Below are positions 24,429 to 32,476 of a DNA stretch of 64,000 nucleotides, piece by piece (position 1 is the first letter of the stretch; each line of letters starts with the position of its first letter). The notes beneath the pieces were generated by a model, which saw nothing but the letters and a program-made list of their open reading frames with translations, did no database searches and was not told the origin of the DNA. Source of the stretch: M3007 sp031398055 (GTDB lineage: Bacteria > Bacteroidota > Bacteroidia > Chitinophagales > Saprospiraceae); contig JANNMS010000126.1 in NCBI GenBank assembly GCA_031398055.1, forward strand, positions 1 to 64,000, given 5' to 3'. Position numbers and translations under genes: made by a program.

Positions 24429-25471
24429 TGAAATTCTTTCAAAAATTTTATCAAAATATCCACCTCGCTAGGGCTGCCGACGGTGATTCGCAGACAATTT
24501 TCGCAATGAATTTCGCGGCTGCGATCGCGGACGACGATGCCATTTTTTGCCAAAAAATCATACAAACCATCGGCATCTCGCACCCGGACGAGCAGGAAAT
24601 TGGCATCCGACGGAAACACTTTTTCAACAAAATCTAAATTTTTCAGCGCGTCGGCCAGCCGTTCGCGTTCGTTTTTCAGGATTTTGAGTTTTTTTTGAAA
24701 AACCTTTTCATTTTTCAATGCTTTTTCAGCCAACCGCGTGGCCGGCAAACTCAAATTGTACGGATATTTTACCTTGTTCAAAAGTTGAATAATCGATGGA
24801 TTTGCGAACGCCATGCCGATTCGCAGCCCCGCCAAACCCCATGCTTTTGACAAAGTTTGCAAAACGACGAGGTTCGGAAATTTGTCCAAATGTTCGAGCA
24901 GCGAGGCGTTTTCTGAAAAATCAATGTACGCTTCGTCCACCACGACGATGCCCGAAAATTTTTCCAACAAGTTGAAAATGAATGATTTAGGCATCGTGTT
25001 TCCGGTGGGGTTGTTTGGGGAGCAGACAAAAATGAGTTTCGTCGAGGCATTTATATTTGAAAAAACTTCGTGTTCGTCAGGTTGAAAATCGGTGGTCAAA
25101 TTTGCGGTTTTGATTGCCGTGCCGTGAATATTTGCCTGCACAGCGTACATGCCGTAGGTCGGCAGCAGCAGTAAAATATTATCTTTTCCGGGTTCGCAAA
25201 AAACGCGGAACAGCAAATCAATCGCCTCGTCGCTGCCGTTTCCGAGGAAAATTTTTTCGGTGGCGATGTTTTTCAGCGCGGCAATTTGTTGTTTCAAAAT
25301 CGTTTGTTGCGGGTCGGGATATCGGTTGAAATTTCCGGAAATCGGGCTGCCGAGACTGTTTTCGTTGGCATCCAAAAACACGTCTGCCTTGCCTTTGAAC
25401 TCGTCGCGGGCGGAGGAATATGGTTTTAAAATTGCGATGTTTGGTCGCACAAGTTTTTGAATATCAATCAT
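24425..25471 (-). CDS. hisC: Histidinol-phosphate aminotransferase
   Basis: 348 residues from MIDIQKLVRPNIA; upstream in-frame codons are repeat-derived. It is a fold-type I PLP aminotransferase with LDANENSLG, NGSDEAIDLLFR, SPNNPTGN, VVDEAYIDFS and the PLP lysine in TLSKAWGLAGLRIG. It converts imidazole acetol phosphate to histidinol phosphate. It is preceded by a palindromic repeat and couples to hisB by an ATGA overlap. Confidence 0.95.
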   Translation of the reverse strand: MIDIQKLVRPNIAILKPYSSARDEFKGKADVFLDANENSLGSPISGNFNRYPDPQQTILKQQIAALKNIATEKIFLGNGSDEAIDLLFRVFCEPGKDNILLLLPTYGMYAVQANIHGTAIKTANLTTDFQPDEHEVFSNINASTKLIFVCSPNNPTGNTMPKSFIFNLLEKFSGIVVVDEAYIDFSENASLLEHLDKFPNLVVLQTLSKAWGLAGLRIGMAFANPSIIQLLNKVKYPYNLSLPATRLAEKALKNEKVFQKKLKILKNERERLADALKNLDFVEKVFPSDANFLLVRVRDADGLYDFLAKNGIVVRDRSREIHCENCLRITVGSPSEVDILIKFLKEFQ

Positions 25472-25487
25472 TTGAATTTGGAGGTCG

Positions 25488-25537
25488 AAATTTATTTCGA
25501 CTTTAAAAGTTGGGTCGAAATAAATTTCGACCTCCAC
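25488..25537. repeat. Inverted repeat, GTCGAAATTTATTTCGAC family, forming the hisD 3' end
   Basis: GGAGGTCGAAATTTATTTCGAC is followed by its reverse complement with a short spacer. On the minus strand the first-read copy encodes the C-terminal residues of HisD and the second supplies its TAA stop. Confidence 0.9.
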
Positions 25538-26796
25538 AAAATCGCCCGTGCGTGCGCTTCCAAACCCTCGGCGCGCGCCATTTCCACCACCGTCGGCGCA
25601 AGCAAATCCAAACCCGCCGCAGAAATTTCCTGAAAAGTGATTTTTTTTAAAAAACTATCCAACGAAACGCCCGCGAACGCCCGCGCAAAACCCGCCGTCG
25701 GCAACGTGTGATTTGTCCCGGAAGCATAATCGCCCGCACTTTCGGGGGTGAAATGGCCGAGAAAAACCGACCCGGCGTTCGTGATTTTTGCGGCCAATTT
25801 TTCGGGTTCGCAGGTCTGCAAAATCAGGTGTTCGGGGGCGTAGAAATTTGAAAAATGGACGGCTTCGTCCAAATTTTTCACCAAAACAGCACGGCTTTCG
25901 GCCAGTGATTTTTCGGCAATTTCGCGGCGGGGCAGGTCGGCGAGTTGATTTTTTATTTCACCTAAAACATTCAGAATCAAGTTTTTATCTGGCGAAAACA
26001 GGACAACTTGGCTGTCCGCGCCGTGCTCCGCTTGGCTCAATAAATCGGCTGCGACAAAAATTGGATTGGCCGAATCGTCGGCAATAATTGCCACTTCCGA
26101 TGGGCCAGCGGGCAGGTCAATCGCCGTGCCGTCGAGCGAAACGAGTTGTTTTGCAGCCGTGACCCAGGGATTTCCGGGGCCAAAAATTTTCCAAACTTTC
26201 GGGACGGTTTCGGTGCCAAAAGCCATCGCGGCGATGGCCTGCGCTCCGCCGATTTTGAACACTTTTTCAATACCGCAAAGTCGAGCGGCAAACAAAATGG
26301 CTGGGTGGATTTTTCCAGTCGCATCGGGCGGCGTGCAAAGCACAACTTCTTGACAACCAGCGATTTGAGCCGGAATTCCGAGCATCAAAGCGGTTGAAAA
26401 AAGTGGTGCCGAACCGCCCGGAACGTACAATCCAACCCGTTCGATGGCCACACTTCGCCGACGGCAAATCACGCCGGGCATCGTTTCGACCACGATTTCT
26501 GGCTCGCGCTGGCGTTCGTGAAAAAGACGAATATTTGAGTAGGCTTGCCGAATCGCGGCTTTCAAATTTGGGAAAATGTTTTTTTCGGCTTCGTCAAATT
26601 CGGCTGCCGATACGGCTGGGTTTTCGGTTGAAAAACCATCAAATTTTTTGGAAAAAAACCGCACCGCCGCGTCGCCATCCGTCTGAACTGCTGCCAAAAT
26701 CGGGGCAACGTCGCGGCGAAACCGCTCGAAATCAGCGGTTGGCCGGGCAAGCAATTTTCCCAAATCTTCTAGTTTTGGATATTCGATGATGGTCAT
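25492..26796 (-). CDS. hisD: Histidinol dehydrogenase
   Basis: About 434 residues from MTIIEYPKLEDLGK; the upstream in-frame codons are palindromic repeat. Characteristic blocks are VGLYVPGGSAPLFSTALML, KIGGAQAIAAMAFGTETVPKV, LPAGPSEVAIIAD, QAEHGADSQVVL and ASGTNHTLPTAGFARAFAGV. It oxidises histidinol to histidine in two NAD-linked steps and uses zinc. The last residues, WRSKFISTQLLKSK, are encoded by a GTCGAAATTTATTTCGAC palindrome rather than by a conserved HisD tail. The protein should still function because the conserved core is complete. Confidence 0.96.
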   Translation of the reverse strand: MTIIEYPKLEDLGKLLARPTADFERFRRDVAPILAAVQTDGDAAVRFFSKKFDGFSTENPAVSAAEFDEAEKNIFPNLKAAIRQAYSNIRLFHERQREPEIVVETMPGVICRRRSVAIERVGLYVPGGSAPLFSTALMLGIPAQIAGCQEVVLCTPPDATGKIHPAILFAARLCGIEKVFKIGGAQAIAAMAFGTETVPKVWKIFGPGNPWVTAAKQLVSLDGTAIDLPAGPSEVAIIADDSANPIFVAADLLSQAEHGADSQVVLFSPDKNLILNVLGEIKNQLADLPRREIAEKSLAESRAVLVKNLDEAVHFSNFYAPEHLILQTCEPEKLAAKITNAGSVFLGHFTPESAGDYASGTNHTLPTAGFARAFAGVSLDSFLKKITFQEISAAGLDLLAPTVVEMARAEGLEAHARAILWRSKFISTQLLKSK

Positions 26797-26825
26797 AAAA
26801 ATCATTTTTTCGAGAACGATTGCCG

Positions 26826-26937
26826 TCCAAAGTCTCCGACTTCGGATAAATATCACGCGGTCTCTGACCGCATTTTTTGCAGGTTGAGCGGTCGGAGACC
26901 GCATGATATCCGCCCGAAGTCTGAGACTTCGGACAGC
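26826..26937. repeat. Array of four self-complementary units (GCGGTC-N3-GACCGC and CCGAAGTC-N3-GACTTCGG)
   Basis: Four short palindromes with 3-base centres occur in order: AAGTC-TCC-GACTT (about 26831), GCGGTC-TCT-GACCGC (26857-26871), GCGGTC-GGA-GACCGC (26888-26902) and CCGAAGTC-TGA-GACTTCGG (26914-26932). The outer pair and the inner pair are also mutually complementary, so the whole block can fold as one long imperfect hairpin. It fills the hisG-hisD gap. Confidence 0.9.
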
Positions 26938-26944
26938 AGAAAAC

Positions 26945-27796
26945 TCACAAAATCATTTTTTCAATCGCCGTAACAAGAATTCCCTGCGCCCCAGCGGCCC
27001 GCAAACTTTCGATAATTTCCCAAAATTGGTCTTCCGCCACGACCGAATGAACGCTGCTCCAACCGCCACCGGCAAGCGGCAAAACGCTCGGTGCTTTCAT
27101 GCCGGGGAGCAGTGCCAAAATCTCTGGCAGCTGTTCGTTTGGGGCATTGAGCAGGATGTATTTGTGGTTTTTTGCGCGGAGCAGGGCATCGAAACGGAAG
27201 TTCAACCGTCGCAAAATTTCGGCTTTTTCGGGGTCGAGATGACGGGCGGCGACGAGCAGGGCTTCCGATTTCAAAATGGTCGAAACTTCGCGCAACCCGT
27301 TGATTAACAGCGTGCTACCACTGCTGACTAAGTCGCAAACCGCATCTGCCAAACCGATGGACGGGGCAATTTCCACCGAGCCGCTGATTTCGTGGAGCGT
27401 GGCTTCGATGCCGTTTTTTGCCAAAAATTTGCCCAAAATATTCGGGTAAGTCGTGGCGATGCGCTTGCCTTGCAGGTCGTCGAGATTTTGAAAATCCATG
27501 TTTTTCGGCACCGCCAAACTCAATCGGCAGCGGCCAAAACCGAGCCGCGCGGCGATTTCGATGGGTTTTTCTTTTTCCAAAAACACATTTTCGCCCACGA
27601 TTCCGGCATCGGCCACGCCGTCGGCGACGTATTCCGGGATGTCGTCGTCCCGCAGGAAAAATATTTCCAACGGAAAATTGCTGGCCGCCGAGCGCAGCCG
27701 ACCCTGCCCGTTGCTGAAATCAATGCCCGCGTCGCGCAGCAAATTGATGCTGTCTTCGTGGAGACGACCTGATTTTTGGATGGCGATTTTTAGCAT
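26945..27796 (-). CDS. hisG: ATP phosphoribosyltransferase, long form
   Basis: 283 residues from MLKIAIQKSGRL; the upstream frame is repeat-derived. Blocks seen are LPLEIFFLRDDDIPEYVADGVADAGIVGENV-type sequence (Asp-rich, near residues 45-75), GSVEIAPSIGLADAVCDLVSSGSTL near 150-175, and a C-terminal regulatory domain of about 75 residues that marks the HisG-long class. It catalyses the first, histidine-inhibited step. It is the first gene of the his operon; a GGTTATTGG inverted repeat fills the gap to the peroxiredoxin upstream. Confidence 0.95.
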   Translation of the reverse strand: MLKIAIQKSGRLHEDSINLLRDAGIDFSNGQGRLRSAASNFPLEIFFLRDDDIPEYVADGVADAGIVGENVFLEKEKPIEIAARLGFGRCRLSLAVPKNMDFQNLDDLQGKRIATTYPNILGKFLAKNGIEATLHEISGSVEIAPSIGLADAVCDLVSSGSTLLINGLREVSTILKSEALLVAARHLDPEKAEILRRLNFRFDALLRAKNHKYILLNAPNEQLPEILALLPGMKAPSVLPLAGGGWSSVHSVVAEDQFWEIIESLRAAGAQGILVTAIEKMIL

Positions 27797-27799
27797 TTG

Positions 27800-27880
27800 T
27801 GGTTGGTTACTGGGAAATTGGTTATTGGGGAATTGGTGATTGGGTTGACCAATAACCAATTCCCCAATAACCAATAACTA
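27800..27880. repeat. Inverted tandem repeat, GGTTATTGG/GGGAAATTGG family
   Basis: GGTTACT, GGGAAATT, GGTTATT and GGGGAATT units are followed by their complements (ACCAATAACC, AATTCCCC and AATAACCAATAAC). It lies between the peroxiredoxin and hisG and is the only spacer upstream of the his operon. No His-rich leader peptide was seen. Confidence 0.85.
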
Positions 27881-28513
27881 AATATCGGGTTGTGGGGTAT
27901 ATCTCAAATATGGTTTTACAATTTTCAAACCTTTCGGAAATTTATTCTCCGCATCGGCGGTCGAAATGGCGGGCACGACAATCACGTCTTCGCCATGTTT
28001 CCAGTCGGCGGGGGTGGCAACCGAGTAATTTGCGGTGAGTTGCAGCGAGTCGAGGACGCGCAGGACTTCCCAAAAATTGCGTCCAGTCGAAGCGGGGTAA
28101 ACAATCATCAATTTCACTTTTTTGTCCGGGCCGATGATAAAAAGGGAACGAACGGTGAAATTTTCCGACGAATTCGGGTGAATCATGTCGTACAAAGTGG
28201 CCACCGTGCGGTCGGGGTCGGCGATGATTGGGAAATCAACTTCCACTTTTTGCGTCTCGTTGATGTCCTTGACCCAATCGAAATGTTTGTCGAGCGGGTC
28301 GACGCTGACGGCCAAAACTTTGGTGTTCCGCTCGGCAAATTCAGCGGCCAAATGCGCCGTGCGACCTAGTTCTGTCGTGCAAACCGGCGTAAAATCGGCA
28401 GGATGGGAGAACAAAATGCCCCAGCCGTCGCCGAGATATTCGTAAAAATCGATTTCTCCGGCGGTGGTTTGGGCTTGAAAGTTGGGGGCGAGGTCGCCTA
28501 ATCGGACAGACAT
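27878..28513 (-). CDS. 1-Cys (Prx6-type) peroxiredoxin
   Basis: A 211-residue thiol peroxidase with the peroxidatic Cys in HPADFTPVCTTELGR (about residue 45). It has the Prx6-type C-terminal extension (VVVPAISTADAENKFPKG and PYLRYTPQPDI) and no obvious resolving Cys. It should reduce hydrogen peroxide and organic peroxides in the cytoplasm. It sits downstream of cysJ and upstream of hisG on the same strand, which fits a link to sulfur and redox metabolism, but co-transcription is not proven. Confidence 0.93.
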   Translation of the reverse strand: MSVRLGDLAPNFQAQTTAGEIDFYEYLGDGWGILFSHPADFTPVCTTELGRTAHLAAEFAERNTKVLAVSVDPLDKHFDWVKDINETQKVEVDFPIIADPDRTVATLYDMIHPNSSENFTVRSLFIIGPDKKVKLMIVYPASTGRNFWEVLRVLDSLQLTANYSVATPADWKHGEDVIVVPAISTADAENKFPKGLKIVKPYLRYTPQPDI

Positions 28514-28543
28514 TTTTAGAAAAATTTAAAGTTTAAAAGATGG

Positions 28544-28650
28544 TTTTTGACACATAGTTCACATAGTTTTTTCACATAGAAAACATAGAATTTTTCTATA
28601 AAAACCTATGTTCCTATGTGAAAAAACCTATGTGAACTATGTGTCAAAAA
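28544..28650. repeat. Inverted repeat, CACATAG family
   Basis: Units CACATAG, TTCACATAG and AAAACATAG run from 28544 to about 28590. Their complements (CTATGTG, CTATGTGAA and others) run from about 28600 to 28650. It fills the gap between cysJ and the peroxiredoxin. Confidence 0.85.
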
Positions 28651-28651
28651 G

Positions 28652-30547
28652 TTAATAAACATCCTCCAAGTACCTGCGCTGTTTTTTCAAATCCTTGACG
28701 TACTCGGTGGCTTTTTCGACGGAAAAACTGCTTTCCTGAATTGCAATTTGAACCAGTGCTTTTTCAACATCGCCGGCCATCCGGTTTTTGTCGCCGCAGA
28801 CGTAAAAATTTGCGCCGTTTTCCAACCAATCAAAAACGCGCCGGGACTGCTTCAAAAGTTTGTGCTGGACATAAATTTTCTCTTTTTGGTCGCGGCTGAA
28901 CGCAACATCAAGATGCGTCAAATTCCCATTTTTCAAAGATTGTTGCCACTCCAATTGGTACAAAAAATCGGTTTTGAAATGCGGGTTCCCAAAAAACAAC
29001 CAGTTTTTTCCAGCCGCATTTTGCTCCGTTCGCTCTTCCAAAAATGCCCGAAAAGGTGCAATTCCAGTTCCCGCGCCCACCATAATTATTGGGGCAGATT
29101 GGTCTTTTGGCAATTTAAAAAACTCGTTTTCTTCGATAAATACTTTTATTTTTTCGCCAATTTGAACTCGGTCAGATAAAAAAGTGGAAGCCACGCCTTG
29201 TTTTTTTCGTCCAAAATTTTCGTAACGAACCGCGCCGACCGTCAAATGAACCTCGTCGGGGTGCGCGGCCAAACTGGACGAAATCGAATAGGCACGACTT
29301 GGAATTTTTCGTAAAATTTTGACCAAAATTTCCTCCGTCAAACCGTCCGCGGGAAATTCTGTGAGCAAATCCGCAATGTCCCGACCCCAAAAAAACTGCG
29401 GTAAATTTTTGACATCGGCCAAAATTTTGCCCAATTTTTCATTTTTTGTAAAGTCAAAATAACGTTGCAAAACGTCGCGGTTGAGCGTGGACAATTCCAG
29501 TTTTTCCAATAAAATATTTCCAAACGGCAAGTTTTCATTTCCAAAATTAATGGAAACGGTGGGTGATAATTTTGAAATTTTTAAAACTTCAGAAACCAAA
29601 CGCTCCGAATTTGTCGGCAAAACGTGCAGCACGTCGCCGGGCGAATATTTCAAATTTGAACCTTCCAAACCCATTTCGAGGTGCCAAGTTTCGCGTGTCG
29701 AGCCGCGTCCGTTCAGTTGGATTTTTTCAAAAATTTCGGCTTCAAAAGGATTTTTTCTATCAAAAACTAGCGGTTTTGGCGCGGCGGCGAGTCCATTTTT
29801 GACAAATGGCGAAAATTGGACAGCCGACCCATTTTGAGAAAATGGCGAAAAATTGGCCGCTTGCCCGTTCAATTTTTTGGGCAAATTGTGGATGACATTT
29901 TCAATCCAGCGTTCGGCATCGTCTTGCCAATCTGCGTCGCAATCGACGCGCGGGGCGAGGCGTTTCGCGCCCAATTTTTCGAGTTGCTCGTCAAATTCTT
30001 TCCCGGTTTGGCAAAATTGGGAATAGGATTTGTCGCCCAAAGCCAGCACGGAAAACTGAAAATCGGCTTTCAATTTTGGTGCGCGCGACCCAAAAATAAA
30101 GCGATGCAAATCCTCTGCAGCCGTCGGCGGCTCGCCTTCACCTTGCGTGCTGACGATGACGAAAAATAGTTTTTCTTCTTTCAATTTGGCAGGTTTGAAC
30201 TCGGTCATGTCGGCAAGCACAACTTCTAAACCATTGGTTTTCAATGCTTCCGCCAATTTTTGGGCTGCTTTTTTGGAGTTACCTGTTTGGCTTCCGAACA
30301 AAACGGTGGCCTGAAATTGGGGCGGCAGGTGGTTGAAATTTATCGTTTGCTCGACCGCCGGAAAACCCGATTGGCCGTTTTGCGATGGAAATTTCATGGA
30401 ATGCTTGGCCACCGACAGGCCATGAAAATAGCCGCTCAGCCAAAGCAATTGCCGGTCGTCTAGATTTTCCGTAAAATTTTGCAACGATGCCGTGTCCAAG
30501 CCGATTGGCAGGGCGAGGTGCTCGATTGTATTTTCAAAATTTGCCAT
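28652..30547 (-). CDS. cysJ: Assimilatory sulfite reductase, NADPH flavoprotein subunit
   Basis: A 631-residue diflavin reductase. The flavodoxin domain (about 75-220) starts with the FMN loop LFGSQTGNSKKAA and contains STQGEGEPP and LALGDKSYSQFC. A connecting and FAD domain follows, with RAYSISSS and GVASTFLSD. The NADPH domain has MVGAGTGIAPFRAFLEER, FFGNPH and CGDKNRMAGDVEKAL. It passes electrons from NADPH to CysI. A low-complexity stretch with repeated NFSPFSQNG-like sequence lies around residues 230-260. It follows cobA and is the third gene of the cysH transcript. Confidence 0.95.
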   Translation of the reverse strand: MANFENTIEHLALPIGLDTASLQNFTENLDDRQLLWLSGYFHGLSVAKHSMKFPSQNGQSGFPAVEQTINFNHLPPQFQATVLFGSQTGNSKKAAQKLAEALKTNGLEVVLADMTEFKPAKLKEEKLFFVIVSTQGEGEPPTAAEDLHRFIFGSRAPKLKADFQFSVLALGDKSYSQFCQTGKEFDEQLEKLGAKRLAPRVDCDADWQDDAERWIENVIHNLPKKLNGQAANFSPFSQNGSAVQFSPFVKNGLAAAPKPLVFDRKNPFEAEIFEKIQLNGRGSTRETWHLEMGLEGSNLKYSPGDVLHVLPTNSERLVSEVLKISKLSPTVSINFGNENLPFGNILLEKLELSTLNRDVLQRYFDFTKNEKLGKILADVKNLPQFFWGRDIADLLTEFPADGLTEEILVKILRKIPSRAYSISSSLAAHPDEVHLTVGAVRYENFGRKKQGVASTFLSDRVQIGEKIKVFIEENEFFKLPKDQSAPIIMVGAGTGIAPFRAFLEERTEQNAAGKNWLFFGNPHFKTDFLYQLEWQQSLKNGNLTHLDVAFSRDQKEKIYVQHKLLKQSRRVFDWLENGANFYVCGDKNRMAGDVEKALVQIAIQESSFSVEKATEYVKDLKKQRRYLEDVY

Positions 30548-30563
30548 TTTTTTGAAGTTTGGA

Positions 30564-30650
30564 CGGCGAAATTTATTTCGCGATATTGAAGTTCAAATAA
30601 TTGATAATCAACGTTTTGGAGTAGTAAAGGGCGAAATAAATTTCGCCCTC
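30564..30650. repeat. GGCGAAATTTATTTCGCC units flanking the cobA 3' end
   Basis: One unit lies at about 30564-30580 and an inverted GGGCGAAATAAATTTCGCCCTCC at about 30628-30650. The latter is coding and gives the CobA tail GRAKFISPF. Confidence 0.85.
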
Positions 30651-31366
30651 CCAGACTGAGCCAACCGAACCACTTCGCCAATCACGATGACCGCGGGCGG
30701 TTCGATTTTCGATATTTTTACTTTTTCAAGGATGTTTTCTATTTCTCCAAAAACACTTTTTTGGGTCGGCAGCGTAGCATTTTGGACAATCGCGATGGGC
30801 GTTTTTTGTCGGTTTTCTTTTGAAAAAATGGCCGTGATTTCTTCCAGTTTTTCCAAACCCATCAAAATCACAACCGTCGCGTTCGTTTTTGCGGCTTGCA
30901 AAATATCGTTTGAAATTTCTCCGGTTTCAGTCGTCGCGGTGATGACCCAAAAACTTTGGCTCGCGCCACGAAAAGTCACTGGAATTCCGACCGCCGCCGC
31001 TGCCGCAATCGCGCTGCTGATACCTCCGATGTATTCCGTTTCGATGCCGTGCGACTCGGCAAACAACATTTCTTCGCGTCCGCGACCAAAAACGAAGGGG
31101 TCGCCGCCTTTCAAACGGACGACGTGGCCGTGTTTTTTGGCATTTTCCACAATCATTTCATTTATTTTTTCTTGTGAAAATGCCTGCTCGCCACGCCGTT
31201 TTCCGACGAAAATTTTCAAAGCAACGGGCGCGAACTCCAACAGTTCTTCATTTGCCAAAGCATCGTACAAAACCACATCCGCCGATTTCAAAGCCTTGAT
31301 GGCTTTTAAAGTTATCAAATCGGGGTCGCCGCAACCGGCACCGACGACGCTCAATTTTTGGTTCAT
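30608..31366 (-). CDS. cobA: Uroporphyrinogen-III C-methyltransferase
   Basis: A 252-residue SAM-dependent methylase (SUMT) that converts uroporphyrinogen III to precorrin-2. Motifs: VVGAGCGDPDLITLKA at the N-terminus, the YDAL block, VRLKGGDPFVFGRGREE, the GISSAIAAAAAVGIPVTFRG loop and ILMGLEKL. It is a stand-alone enzyme whose partner is the Met8-like protein at 17.8 kb. The last residues (GRAKFISPFTTPKR) are read from a palindromic repeat, as in HisD. It follows cysH, separated by a GGTTATTGG repeat. Confidence 0.95.
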   Translation of the reverse strand: MNQKLSVVGAGCGDPDLITLKAIKALKSADVVLYDALANEELLEFAPVALKIFVGKRRGEQAFSQEKINEMIVENAKKHGHVVRLKGGDPFVFGRGREEMLFAESHGIETEYIGGISSAIAAAAAVGIPVTFRGASQSFWVITATTETGEISNDILQAAKTNATVVILMGLEKLEEITAIFSKENRQKTPIAIVQNATLPTQKSVFGEIENILEKVKISKIEPPAVIVIGEVVRLAQSGRAKFISPFTTPKR

Positions 31367-31455
31367 TTGTTATTGGTTATTAGTTATTGGAAAATTGGTT
31401 ATTTGTTATTGGGCGGATCTAATAACTAATTTCCCAATAACCAATTTCCCAATAA
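31367..31455. repeat. Inverted tandem repeat, GGTTATTGG family
   Basis: GTTATTGG, GTTATTAG and GAAAATTGG units followed by AATAACTAA, TTTCCCAATAACC and AATAACT complements. It fills the cysH-cobA gap. Confidence 0.85.
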
Positions 31456-32169
31456 CTATTTCAAATGCAATCCGCACTCTTTTTTCGAGGCATCTTCCCA
31501 CCACCAACGCCCGGCGCGGAAATCTTCGCCCTCCGAAATCGCTCGGGTGCAGGGTGCGCAACCAATGGAAACGAAGCCTTTTTTGTGCAACGGATTGACT
31601 GGAACGCCATTTTCATCGGTAAAAGCCTTGATTTCTTCAAAACTCCAATCGAAAAGTGGGTTGAATTTTATCAGTTGGTGCGCTTCGTCCCACTCCAAAA
31701 AATCCATGTCGTTGCGGTTTGGTGATTGCTCGGCGCGGATTCCGGTGACCCAAAGTTTTTGGTTTTTCAGGGCACGGTTCAGCGGCTCTATTTTTCGGAT
31801 GAAGCAACATTCCTTGCGATTTTCGACGGATTCGTAAAAACTGTTCGCCCCTTTTTCTTTCAAAAGTTTTTCCACGGCCTCGGTTCGCGGAAAAAACGCC
31901 TCGACTTTGGCTTGATATTTTTCGAGCGTGCGCTGCCAAGTGCTGTACGTTTCCTGAAAATTCCGCCCAGTGTCGAGCGTGAAAACGCGGATGGGGATAT
32001 TATTTGAAAAAATCAGGTGGGTCAAAACTTGGTCTTCGATGCCAAAACTGGTCGAAAAAACGATTTGGCCGCGGTAGGCGTTGGCCAAAAAACGCAATCG
32101 TTCGACCAGGATCATCGGGTCTAATGCCCTTTTTATCTCTTCGAGAGAATATTTTAAATTGGTCTGCAT
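31456..32169 (-). CDS. cysH: Assimilatory adenylyl-/phosphoadenylyl-sulfate reductase
   Basis: A 237-residue enzyme that reduces activated sulfate to sulfite. It has the PP-loop region VFSTSFGIEDQVLTHL, the substrate block TLDTGRNFQETY, and the paired Cys motifs ENRKECCFIRK and GCAPCTRAI of the 4Fe-4S subclass, which usually prefers APS. The catalytic Cys lies in the C-terminal KKECGLHLK. It is the first full gene of the predicted cysH-cobA-cysJ transcript, and a structured leader with a polycysteine peptide lies upstream. Confidence 0.95.
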   Translation of the reverse strand: MQTNLKYSLEEIKRALDPMILVERLRFLANAYRGQIVFSTSFGIEDQVLTHLIFSNNIPIRVFTLDTGRNFQETYSTWQRTLEKYQAKVEAFFPRTEAVEKLLKEKGANSFYESVENRKECCFIRKIEPLNRALKNQKLWVTGIRAEQSPNRNDMDFLEWDEAHQLIKFNPLFDWSFEEIKAFTDENGVPVNPLHKKGFVSIGCAPCTRAISEGEDFRAGRWWWEDASKKECGLHLK

Positions 32170-32206
32170 ATTCTTGATAATTAATTGATAACCAAAATTT
32201 TATGTG

Positions 32207-32237
32207 AAAAAACAACCCGATACCTGTGCCGTATCAG
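32207..32237 (-). terminator. Candidate attenuator terminator upstream of cysH
   Basis: On the minus strand a stem CTGATAC/GTATCGG (32217-32237, one U-G pair, 7-base loop) is followed within five bases by six T (32212-32207). It ends about 40 bases before the cysH start and about 130 bases after the leader peptide stop. The stem is short, so this is a moderate call. Confidence 0.45.
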
Positions 32238-32303
32238 CATCCAAAAAAGATGGAAGTGGTGAAAAAATTTTGGTAAAACTTGGTAGAGAATGTGTGGAAA
32301 TTC

Positions 32304-32327
32304 CTCCCGCAGCAGCCCGCCGGGGAG
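32304..32327 (-). promoter_or_regulatory. GC-rich hairpin in the cysH leader
   Basis: The minus-strand RNA contains ACTCCCC and GGGAG separated by a GC-rich loop, giving a CUCCC/GGGAG stem about 45 bases after the leader peptide stop. It could take part in alternative pairing or be a pause signal. No known riboswitch consensus was recognised. Confidence 0.35.
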
Positions 32328-32371
32328 TCCGTTAAAATGCCCAACTTAGATTTTGGAAAACGGAAAGAGAA

Positions 32372-32476
32372 TTAACAACAACAACAATGACAGCAGCAAG
32401 TGGCCTTCGGAGAGAAGGCAAAATGGGAAACGAAATTGGATTTCGGTGTCGCTGCGCTGTTGAATTTGACTTGCAT
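32372..32476 (-). CDS. Predicted polycysteine leader peptide upstream of cysH
   Basis: A 34-codon open frame with ATG at 32474-32476 and TAA at 32372-32374. It starts MQVKFNSAATPKSN and ends ATCCCHCCCC followed by stop; seven of its last eight codons are Cys (TGC, TGC, TGT, CAT, then four TGT). It lies on the same strand as cysH, 202 bases upstream of its start, and downstream of a good promoter match. Cysteine-sensing polycysteine leader peptides are known in mycobacteria, where ribosome stalling at Cys codons controls sulfur genes. By analogy, scarcity of cysteinyl-tRNA would stall ribosomes here and alter folding of the downstream leader. Expression and regulation are inferred. The reverse strand carries a CAA-rich tract, so a chance origin cannot be excluded. 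Confidence 0.6.
   Translation of the reverse strand: MQVKFNSAATPKSNFVSHFAFSPKATCCCHCCCC

Noticed and set aside
27800..27880. Histidine-rich leader peptide before hisG
   Set aside because: The gap is wholly a GGTTATTGG repeat and encodes no His run in any frame.
32304..32327. SAM-type riboswitch in the cysH leader
   Set aside because: I looked for an S-box-like core and found no match beyond one GC-rich hairpin.
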